A stretch of 64,000 nt of DNA from positions 102,347,372 to 102,411,371 of the forward strand of contig OZ023274.1 in assembly GCA_964007475.1 (NCBI GenBank), in the 5' to 3' direction. The translations under genes and the position numbers were made by a program. The number at the start of each line of letters is the position of its first letter. Within the stretch, counting starts at the first letter, position 1. Below are positions 54,901-63,204 of this stretch, in pieces. This DNA is from Hybos culiciformis. Lineage: Eukaryota > Arthropoda > Insecta > Diptera > Hybotidae. The notes under the pieces are model-generated. The model searched no databases. It was not told where the DNA came from and was given only the letters and a program-made list of their open reading frames with translations.

Positions 54901-57689
54901 AAAGGAATTAAACGTGCTTTACAGCAATTTCATTCTGTCTTAAAAACCGTTAAATCATCTTTAGATTGGTATTATTTTTAATCGTAAATCTGTCAGTTTA
55001 AAAGTGAAAAATGATCCCGCAAATGATTATTGTAAAAGTAGCCCAATATCTTCTTTAATATATATAACATGATTCAGTTTTATAATGATTCTGTTATAGG
55101 GAATTTTTCCGTGATGTATAAAAAAAAAAACATGTTTTTATTTATGTATTTGAGGCTGTATATATTTCCATGTCTCTAAAATAGGCTAGAAATGAAATAC
55201 ATATTATATATATATATGTAAAGGTACATTATTGTTGGATTTACAAACGATATACATATACTATATTTTACATTTCTGATGATTGTATTCTCTTTTCAAA
55301 GGGACTTATAAAGAATCACGAAATTATTTTTATTATTTTACAACAAGCTTTTAAAATTTAAGTTTTGATAATTTATATTCAGAATGTAAAATATCCTGCC
55401 GAGCTCATAATTAGCTTTCAAAGCTTTTTATTTCCCGAGTCGTCGACGGCTACGGCAATATTTAAATCAAGACGGTAATAAAGTTAGTTTCATAAATAAT
55501 TCGGAAAATAAATCCTGATCACTTTCGAACCAATCTACGTCAATGCTAAAAAAAGAGGATTTAAAAGTTATAACTCCTTCAAGCCACTGTTGTATGAGAT
55601 CCTTTATTACATATAACTTTAAAATCTTTACGTTTATTTTAAGTTTTACGTAAAAATTCCGGATCTAGATTGAACTTAAAGTAAAAGTATTTTAATATCA
55701 TTAACTTCAAAATTTTATCACCACCTATTTTCGAGGTTTTGAGTGTGCTCCTTTTTCTTTAACAGGATAATTTAGAAAGTAAAATATAGTATAGAAATGC
55801 AATATTCCTCTTAAAATGTGTGCGTTAGATTTTTTTTTTTTACACCATCAATCATTTAAAATAGTAAAGCTAATGAGAAAGTTGTATCAAATGACAAGTA
55901 GACACTTTCAATTTCCTTTAGAAATGTCTAGATTATTTTTTATTTTTTGTTTCCTTTTTGAGAACAAATTTTAAATTGAAAATTACTTGTGGGAATGTCA
56001 TTTTTGAATGTTGTGTTATAATAGTATTGTACTACATTTGTTCAAATTGTGGTTAGAGTGAAAAAATTTTAAATACACATATACGGTGTACAAGTACAAG
56101 ATTTTATTTTTAGTATAAACATATGTATAGGGAAAATGTGGGATGGTAGTTATTAAACAATAAATCATATAATCAAGAATCTCTTGAAGTGGGTTGATAA
56201 AATTTAGTTCTTAGCATCTTACAATTATGTACTTGTACTATACCTTTTTAAGATGATCACATATGGTCGGCAGTTTAAGAAAATAAATAGTTGTATATGA
56301 AAACAAACTGCTATTTTCGATGAAAAATGAAAGAAAAATGTACACTTTATCTAGGACTGATTAATTTAACAGAAAATAGTGTAAGACATAAATTGAAATG
56401 TACTAAAATCGAATAGGAATAGTGCTAATAAAAGGTCCCTTTATACCTCCTATTACAATATTTTCAAGTGCAAAATTGAATTAATTTAGATTGATCTCGA
56501 AAATTCATTAGTAGAGTATAGCAAATAAAAACAGAATATTATAAGATTTAATTAAACTAACTATCATCTAGAAATTTCAGATACAAAATAAATTAAGCTC
56601 ATTTTCATTATGTACAAATGTATATCATCCATAATTATGTGTATATGATTTAATTAAATAAATAAAAGAAGAATTAATTAAATTAAGTAAAATGCGATTT
56701 ATTATATAGAAATTAATTTAAAAAGTTTTGAAAATTTTTCAACAACTTTAAATTGATTTAAAGAAAAAGTTATATTCAGAAAATAGACAGCAGACTTTAA
56801 AGTACAGAATAAAATGTATTCGTACTAGAAATTTTTTCCTTTTTAAATAATTTGGTCAAAAAAAAAATTCGAAAATAAAAACTTTAAGTTTATTTTACTC
56901 TTGCCAAAAACTTTTGTTAAATAAACTGCATTTAGATTGAAAAACAACATACATCAACATATATTTAGTTTGTTATTGAAAAAGACATATTTCAAATGTT
57001 TTTTACGTCAAGTTTCTATTTTTTATTTCGTATTTTTTTTATTTTTTTTCAAAGGCCTTCAAGTTCACATTTTAAATAATTTAGTGTAGTAATTTTTTTT
57101 TGGAAAACTACATAAGCTTTTTAGCAAATAATTTGCGTAAATAAAAAATGGTAAAAAAAAACATTCACTGAATCTATTATTATATAGAACACTTCCTCAC
57201 AAATAAAGTATAGAACCCGCTTTCAATATTTGGATCTAAAATATTTCTAGAAAATTTCTTTTATTTTTTCTAATAACGCTTTTTGTTAATCGAAATTAAA
57301 ATTTTATTTAAATGAAAATTAGATATTTGTTTAAATAAATTTCCATTTAAAAGAATATAGATATTCCAGTTTCGTTAATGCTATAGTATACTGAACTAAA
57401 GCATATAGTCACGAGCTTTTAGTTCTAAACTTAAAAATGACAGCCATATATATTATCCTTATGAGGACTGATGGAAAAATTTTCTACCTAAGACTTAACA
57501 CTTAAAATATTGTCATAAATCTTTATTCTGTTTTGCACATAAATCAATTAATGTTTAATTTAACTTTAATTTAACACTTAGTGCTCAAATCAGTTTTTTT
57601 TCTCTAAATTATTTTTGTTAACACATTCTTTCTAATATTCAAACCTTAATTCCCAAAAAATTAAAATAACATATTTTATTTTTTAAAAT
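51917..57689. other. AT-rich non-coding DNA up to the retroelement
   Basis: Frames at 52929-53111 and 54094-54291 are short and unrecognised. A small less AT-rich patch at about 55,395-55,560 includes the palindrome GTCGTCGACGGC but no gene or inverted ends. No RNA gene or promoter is recognised. Confidence 0.65.
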
Positions 57690-57693
57690 ATAT
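57690..57693. repeat. Probable target-site duplication, left copy (ATAT)
   Basis: The four bases before the LTR are ATAT. Errantiviruses of the 17.6/297 type duplicate 4 bp and favour TATA-like sites. The right copy is outside the window, so this is unconfirmed. Confidence 0.5.
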
Positions 57694-58081
57694 AGTTACG
57701 TTTAAATTCTAACATAATTTTAAACGTATCAAAAAATGATAATTAAAATTATTCTGTATGACAAAAAATGTTAAGTCAACATTTTTTTATCTAAATTCCT
57801 ATTACAGTTAAAATAAAGTACAGTTTATAAGACTCTTTGTTTCACAAATACTTTATTATTTCCTTTTGAAGAAATAATCAAACGTTGGCTTGTCATTTGA
57901 CACTTTTAGAGATAAATTCATTTTTATTGTATTAGCATTTAGTAATAGCATCTAATAAGAAATAAAGAAAATAAAAAATCAATTTACTTTTATCATCAGA
58001 ACAAATAAGACCTATTTAATTATTTCGATTTTGAATTTACAGCTTGCGGATTAGCTTTTCAATTGAGTAATAAAGGTAACT
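57694..58081 (+). repeat. 5' long terminal repeat (388 bp)
   Basis: The left end AGTTAC and right end GTAACT form a 6-bp inverted repeat, and the right end abuts the primer-binding site, sharing one T. AATAAA polyadenylation-type words occur at 57,812, 57,961 and 58,069. No clear TATA box and initiator could be assigned, so U3/R/U5 boundaries are not given. The left boundary rests on the inverted ends and the ATAT flank, because no second LTR is available for comparison. Confidence 0.8.
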
Positions 58082-58098
58082 GGCGCAGTCGGTAGGAT
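58081..58098 (+). other. Primer-binding site, tRNA-Ser
   Basis: TGGCGCAGTCGGTAGGAT is complementary over 18 nt to the 3' end of Drosophila-type tRNA-Ser including the CCA tail (tRNA sequence from memory). It lies directly at the LTR end, where minus-strand DNA synthesis is primed. Confidence 0.9.
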
Positions 58099-58323
58099 TT
58101 ATCAAAAATAAGAATTTTTTGGTAAATCTAAAATAAAAGTAAATTCAATTTTTATTAAATAAAAAAAAAAAAAATTAATTTTTTAAGAAAAAAAATAAAA
58201 ACACTAATTTTATAAAGTGAACTAAATTTAGAGTAAACTAAATTTATAAATTTACTATTTAAAAATAAATTAGTGATTAACATAATTAAAACTAAAATTA
58301 TTAAAATTATTATCCTAATTTGT

Positions 58324-58398
58324 ATAAGGTGTAAAAGTCATAAAAAAAAAAAAAAAAAGAAAACTTAATCTTGTCTTGAGACTGAGACAAGACCTTAT
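58324..58398 (+). other. Leader hairpin, copy 1
   Basis: The inner stem is CTTGTCT (58,370-58,376) with AGACAAG (58,385-58,391) around the loop TGAGACTG. The outer stem is ATAAGGT (58,324-58,330) with ACCTTAT (58,392-58,398). Both are 7 bp and fully paired. An A17 tract sits on the 5' side between the stems. Confidence 0.75.
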
Positions 58399-58493
58399 CG
58401 AAAAAAAAAAAATAAAAAAAAAAATAATTATTGGTTAACAGTAAATTTACAAAAACAAAAACTTAAATAATTAAAATTATTATCCCTATTTGT

Positions 58494-58553
58494 ATAAGGT
58501 GTAAAAGTCATCAAAAATCTTAATCTTGCCTTGAGACTGAGGCAAGGCCTTAT
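58494..58553 (+). other. Leader hairpin, copy 2
   Basis: The inner stem is CTTGCCT (58,525-58,531) with AGGCAAG (58,540-58,546) around the identical loop TGAGACTG. The outer stem is ATAAGGT (58,494-58,500) with GCCTTAT (58,547-58,553), closed by a U-G pair. Relative to copy 1 the stem changes keep pairing. Confidence 0.75.
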
Positions 58554-58729
58554 AAAAATAATAATAATAACAAAAAAAAAAAAAAAAAAATTGTTGAAAA
58601 CAAAAAATCAAAAACAATTTCAATTAAAATAAAAAAAAAAAAAAAAAAACTTAATTAAATTAAAATAAATAAAAATTATTCGTGCGAATAAACATCAGTG
58701 CTGAACAAAGGAAGGTTTACATCAAAAAT

Positions 58730-58738
58730 CGGTGAGCA
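58730..58738 (+). promoter_or_regulatory. Candidate splice donor for env mRNA
   Basis: CG|GTGAGC fits the donor consensus, with the exon ending at 58,731. It lies in the leader upstream of gag, and joining it to the acceptor at 63,119 would place the env ATG two bases into the new exon. Errantivirus env is known to be made from a spliced RNA; the particular donor is inferred. Confidence 0.5.
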
Positions 58739-58978
58739 AGTTCCAATTACGAACTATATTATCCAAACATCAAATTTTACTATAATTTTATCTATTATTT
58801 TAACATTAAACTTTAATTGTTATAAAAAAAAAAAAAAAAAAATAAACAAAAAGTAGTACATAGACATTTTTATCAAAATTGTTCAAAAAATACACTACTA
58901 AAATTTTTCAAATTTCATACTTACTTGTTCATCCTGATCCTTATCCTTAAAAACTTTATAAAAAAAACAAATAGTAAT

Positions 58979-59899
58979 ATGGCTGATCACGTAGACCGAC
59001 TTAATCTAATACTAGGCTTTATTAATAAAGTAACCCCTTTTGACGGGTCCGAGATAAGTTATCTACCTGAATTTGTCGAACGTATAGATAGTCTGGGTAG
59101 ACAAATAGCTAATTTTAATGTCGATAATCAGGCAGTATTATGGGCCTATGTTAGAGATAAAATTACAGGCCCTGCCAAGAACACTTTAAGATCGCATGGA
59201 AGTGTTACAGAATGGCAACAAATAAGGCGAATTCTGGTCGAAAATCACGGTGAAAGACTAAACGCAGACAGATTAATCGATAAAATCCGATCTTGTAGAA
59301 TAACATCGAACATAAAAGATTTCTATGAAAAAATCAACAATTATCTCTGTCGAATTAATAATTATTATTTATTAAATAATGAAGTCGATAATGATAGAAT
59401 TCAAAGTAATAGGCGTATAGCTCTAGATACCTTTAAAAACAACCTTCCTGAACCAGTCCGAAGTGTTATATTTAGTAGGAATCCAGATTCTCTCGAAGCA
59501 GCCTTTCAAATTATCCGTGATGGAAACTACCAACATTTAAATGCACAAGGCCTATGTCACAAGACCCCTAATAAAAACAGTGCAGGAAATTCGTTCAATA
59601 AGAACAAATCAAGCAATTATAATTCAAATTCTGCAAATAGAAACCAAAATAATTCAGGAAATTATCAGTTAAATCAAGGATACGGTCCTAATAAAGCGGT
59701 TAATTATAATAACAACAGATCATTTGCACCTAACCAATACAGGCAAAATTCCCATAATAATAATTTCAATAACTATCCAAGTCGAAATAGTACTCAAACA
59801 CGATTTACTAATAATAACAACACGGTTGAACCAATGGATATTTCGACAAATGAAAATCAAAATCTTCGCGACAACGGTCCAAACAATTACCCTATATAG
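58979..59899 (+). CDS. gag: Gag capsid polyprotein
   Basis: Gag forms the particle that packages the element's RNA. The ATG at 58,979 is chosen because it is the first in the transcript and has A at -3 and G at +4; the frame is open further upstream only from a TTG. The product has 306 residues. Residues ~15-190 carry the errantivirus capsid-like pattern: an early Pro-Phe-Asp-Gly, then a helical region with conserved-looking Trp, Leu and Arg positions. Residues ~192-306 form an Asn-rich, low-complexity, probably disordered tail. There is no CCHC zinc knuckle, as in other errantiviruses; nucleic-acid binding may rest on the tail. It is short for the group. The frame ends in TAG at 59,897-59,899, overlapping the open pol frame by 46 nt. 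Confidence 0.88.
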   Translation: MADHVDRLNLILGFINKVTPFDGSEISYLPEFVERIDSLGRQIANFNVDNQAVLWAYVRDKITGPAKNTLRSHGSVTEWQQIRRILVENHGERLNADRLIDKIRSCRITSNIKDFYEKINNYLCRINNYYLLNNEVDNDRIQSNRRIALDTFKNNLPEPVRSVIFSRNPDSLEAAFQIIRDGNYQHLNAQGLCHKTPNKNSAGNSFNKNKSSNYNSNSANRNQNNSGNYQLNQGYGPNKAVNYNNNRSFAPNQYRQNSHNNNFNNYPSRNSTQTRFTNNNNTVEPMDISTNENQNLRDNGPNNYPI

Positions 59900-62800
59900 T
59901 AGTGGAAACAAGGGTAAGACCCCTTAAGTTTTTAATTGATTCAGGTGCTGAATCAAGTATAATTAATCCAAATTTATGTCAATTAAAATGGAAACACAAA
60001 ACAAATATTCAATGCCTTAAAACCTTAAATCATAATGTGCATACAGATATATTATGCAAATTTCCACTATTCGAAATTTTCAATGAAAAAAATTACTTCG
60101 TCGAATTTTTAGAGGTTGAATTTCATAATAATTTCGACGGTCTCATAGGGAATAATATTCTCGCTCCTCTTAATTGCATCATTAATTACGAAGACAGAAC
60201 ATTAAAAACAAAGAATGCTACTATCCCTTTATTTCTTAATGAATATGAGGAAGAATATAACCGAAGTAGCTATAAAGAAAATTCTATTGAATTGTTTTCA
60301 CATGAAATTAATAATTTTAATTTATTAAACCATGTCAATACGTCTCACTTGAATTGGAATGAAAAACAATCTCTTTTCAAATTAATTTTAAATAATAAAG
60401 GGATATTTTATAAAGATGGTGATGACCTAACTTTCACTAATCAAATAAAACATTGTATTAAAACAAAAAATGAAATTCCCATTTATTCCAAACTCTATCG
60501 CTATCCTGAAATTCACAAAAATGAAGTCGATACACAAATTGAAGAAATGTTACGTAATAACATTATACGAAACTCTAACTCTCCTTACAATTCACCCATA
60601 TGGGTTGTCCCAAAAAAAGAAGATAACAGTGGAGTACAGAAGTGGCGAATTGTCATCGATTATAGAAAACTGAACGAGGTTACTATAGAAGACAGATTCC
60701 CCATACCTAATATCGAAGATATTTTCGAGAAACTAGGTAGAGCAAATTATTTCACTACTCTCGATTTGGCAAAAGGATTTCACCAAATCGAGGTTGATCC
60801 CAAAGACCAACATAAAACTGCTTTTTCTACTGCAACGGGGCATTACGAGTTTTTGAGAATGCCATTTGGGCTGCGTAATGCGCCCTCGACGTTTCAGAGG
60901 CTAATGAACGAAGTTTTAAAAGAGTTTATCAATAAAATCTGCGTAGTATATATGGACGACATCCTTGTATTCTCGACTTCATTACAAGAACACTTTGATT
61001 CGCTACAAAAAATTTTGAATAAATTAAATAAGGTAAATCTAAAGCTCCAAGTCGATAAATGTAATTTTCTTTGTAAGGAAACTAATTTTTTAGGACACGT
61101 TATATCAAATCAGGGTATTAAACCCAATCCAAAAAAAATTGAAGCTATCCAAAATATCAGTTTACCTAAGAACCAAAAAGAAATAAAAAGTTTTTTGGGT
61201 ATAACTGGTTTTTACAGAAAGTTTATAAAAGATTATGCGAAAGTCGCATTCCCTTTAACCAATTATTTAAAAAAAGGAGCAAAAATAGATTTAAATAATG
61301 AGGAATACAGAGAATCATTCCTAAAACTTAAAACTCTTTTAGTAACAGAACCAATTCTCATATATCCGAACTTTCAAAAACCTTTTGAGCTAAGCACGGA
61401 TGCATCTAACGTAGCAATAGGAGCCGTGCTCTCACAAAACAACCACCCGATCTCCTATATCTCTAGAACACTAAATAACCACGAAAAAAATTATTCGGTT
61501 ATAGAAAAAGAGTTACTAGCAATTGTTTGGGCAACGAAACAATTTCGCCCATATCTTTTCGGTCGAAAATTCTCAATAAAAACAGATCATAGACCGCTTA
61601 TTTGGTTAAATGGTTTGAAGGAACCAAACTGTAAATTACAAAGATGGAAGATTAGACTCAATGAATTTGATTTTGAAATTGAATACGTAAAGGGCAAAGA
61701 AAATAAGGTAGCAGATTTCTTGTCTAGAACAGAGAGTTCCAATACCGAACAAAACCAGGATATTGAAATCCATAACAATTTTCAGAATGGAAGCGACAGT
61801 AATAACGATGCAGAAATTATGTCTACAGATGCTACCATACACAGTGCATCGGAAGACGATTCAAATCTAATCTACATATCTGAAAAACCTATAAATCTTT
61901 TCAAAAATCAAATTTATTTACAAAAATCCGTACAAGAAAAATATGAAACAGCAACGGTTCATAAGAAATCGCAACATTTTATAACTATTGCCGAAAAAAG
62001 TGACTTGTTAAACATTATGAAAGATTTTTTTTTAGATAAAAAGGGTGTTATATGTTTATATTGTGAGGACGACCATCTATTTCTAAAATTTCAAAATCTA
62101 TTTCAAGCATATTTTGCAAGTAATAAAAACTTGAAGGTTCTAAGATCATCAATAAAACTAACTGATATAACCGATGAGAATGAAATACTAACTATAATAG
62201 AAAATGAACACTTAGACAAAAACCATAGGGGAATTAACGAAGTTTTTCTTGAATTAAAACAAAAAGTCTATTATCCAAATCTTGTAACCCAAATAACTAG
62301 AGTGATTAACAATTGCACAGTTTGTCAACTGGCGAAACACGATACAAATCCAATAAAATTTCAACTTCAAATTACCGAAACCCCTTATCATTTCAATGAC
62401 ATAGTTCATATGGACATATGGTTCCCAGAAAGAAACAAAATGTACCTTAGTATGATCGACAAATTTTCCAAACACGCTACATTACATAAATTAAAAGATA
62501 GGACCTGGATCTCAATATTAGAAGGTATTAAAATAAGAATACAAAATTTCGGAAAAATGAACAAATTAATTTCAGATGCAGACAGACCAATAATACATAG
62601 TGCAATCGGTTTGTTTTTGAAAGAAAACAAAATTGAATTTCACGCGACGACTCCTGGCAAAAAAACCGGTAACAGTGACATCGAACGACTTCATGGAACA
62701 CTTAACGCGCATTTAAGGATCTTGAATGTCGAACGAAACAACGAAGACATTGATGAACGAGTTTTCAAAATTCTTAATTACTACAATAATACTATCCACT

Positions 62801-63204
62801 CAACAACAAAATTAAAACCTATTGACTTTATAGTAAAAAACCTTAGTAAAGAAGACATTGAGACTATGAGAGAAAGGTTCAAAAACGAAAAAATCAACAG
62901 AATCAAAAAACTAAATGAAAAAGCAAACCCTAACCCTATCCTCACAAAGGACGTAGTCCAAAACAGAAAAATCGACAAAAACAGCCCTAAATTCAAGAAA
63001 CTTACTACTTTCACTACAGAAGGAGACTACACTTTTGACGATTCTAACAAAAGAAAGACTAAATATCACAAAACACAATTAAAACGTAAATATAAACATT
63101 CAATATCTACCCTTTTCAGAAATGATTCGTGTCATCATACTATTAAGCACTATTTGGGCAACAAGCACCTCACAGAAGGTAGAAATTACTCCTGTATACA
63201 CTGA
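59854..63204 (+). CDS. pol: Pol polyprotein: protease, RT, RNase H, integrase
   Basis: Pol is in the -1 frame relative to gag, open from 59,854, with the protease region beginning before any usable start codon, so it is presumably made by -1 frameshifting as Gag-Pol (up to 1,116 residues). Numbering from 59,854: aspartic protease Asp-Ser-Gly at 29-31 and a Leu-Ile-Gly motif near 97-99; reverse transcriptase Asp304 and Tyr-Met-Asp-Asp 366-369; RNase H Asp516, Glu553, Asp578; integrase zinc site His786/His791/Cys821/Cys824 and catalytic Asp854, Asp908, Glu944 (the last two separated by 35 residues). All domains are uninterrupted. The 3' end overlaps env by 83 nt. The frames antisense to it are shadows. 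Confidence 0.95.
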   Translation, partial: KSKSSRQRSKQLPYIVVETRVRPLKFLIDSGAESSIINPNLCQLKWKHKTNIQCLKTLNHNVHTDILCKFPLFEIFNEKNYFVEFLEVEFHNNFDGLIGNNILAPLNCIINYEDRTLKTKNATIPLFLNEYEEEYNRSSYKENSIELFSHEINNFNLLNHVNTSHLNWNEKQSLFKLILNNKGIFYKDGDDLTFTNQIKHCIKTKNEIPIYSKLYRYPEIHKNEVDTQIEEMLRNNIIRNSNSPYNSPIWVVPKKEDNSGVQKWRIVIDYRKLNEVTIEDRFPIPNIEDIFEKLGRANYFTTLDLAKGFHQIEVDPKDQHKTAFSTATGHYEFLRMPFGLRNAPSTFQRLMNEVLKEFINKICVVYMDDILVFSTSLQEHFDSLQKILNKLNKVNLKLQVDKCNFLCKETNFLGHVISNQGIKPNPKKIEAIQNISLPKNQKEIKSFLGITGFYRKFIKDYAKVAFPLTNYLKKGAKIDLNNEEYRESFLKLKTLLVTEPILIYPNFQKPFELSTDASNVAIGAVLSQNNHPISYISRTLNNHEKNYSVIEKELLAIVWATKQFRPYLFGRKFSIKTDHRPLIWLNGLKEPNCKLQRWKIRLNEFDFEIEYVKGKENKVADFLSRTESSNTEQNQDIEIHNNFQNGSDSNNDAEIMSTDATIHSASEDDSNLIYISEKPINLFKNQIYLQKSVQEKYETATVHKKSQHFITIAEKSDLLNIMKDFFLDKKGVICLYCEDDHLFLKFQNLFQAYFASNKNLKVLRSSIKLTDITDENEILTIIENEHLDKNHRGINEVFLELKQKVYYPNLVTQITRVINNCTVCQLAKHDTNPIKFQLQITETPYHFNDIVHMDIWFPERNKMYLSMIDKFSKHATLHKLKDRTWISILEGIKIRIQNFGKMNKLISDADRPIIHSAIGLFLKENKIEFHATTPGKKTGNSDIERLHGTLNAHLRILNVERNNEDIDERVFKILNYYNNTIHSTTKLKPIDFIVKNLSKEDIETMRERFKNEKINRIKKLNEKANPNPILTKDVVQNRKIDKNSPKFKKLTTFTTEGDYTFDDSNKRKTKYHKTQLKRKYKHSISTLFRNDSCHHTIKHYLGNKHLTEGRNYSCIH
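59911..59919 (+). promoter_or_regulatory. Candidate splice donor at the gag-pol junction
   Basis: AGG|GTAAGA fits the donor consensus well, with the intron starting at 59,914, just after the gag stop. If joined to the acceptor before env it would remove nearly all of pol and leave gag whole. This is inference from consensus only. Confidence 0.3.
63107..63119 (+). promoter_or_regulatory. Candidate splice acceptor for env mRNA
   Basis: CTACCCTTTTCAG is a pyrimidine tract ending in CAG at 63,119. It lies inside the end of pol and two bases before the env ATG, a textbook arrangement for a spliced env message. Confidence 0.65.

Larger units (their letters stand above)
58099..58978 (+). other. A-rich gag leader without upstream ATG
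   Basis: This 880-nt leader contains no ATG at all; the first one is the gag start. It has A-tracts of 14, 17, 12+11, 19, 19 and 19 nt (58,161; 58,342; 58,401; 58,572; 58,631; 58,824). A tandem pair of nested hairpins and a candidate splice donor are listed separately. The ATG-free stretch extends back into the LTR to 57,771. Confidence 0.85.

Noticed and set aside
58925..58978. Upstream TTG-started extension of gag
   Set aside because: The first ATG of the transcript at 58,979 has a good initiation context; a TTG start is not expected in a eukaryote.
59902..59904. GTG as the start of pol
   Set aside because: Protease-like sequence precedes it in the open frame, and errantivirus Pol is made by frameshift from gag.
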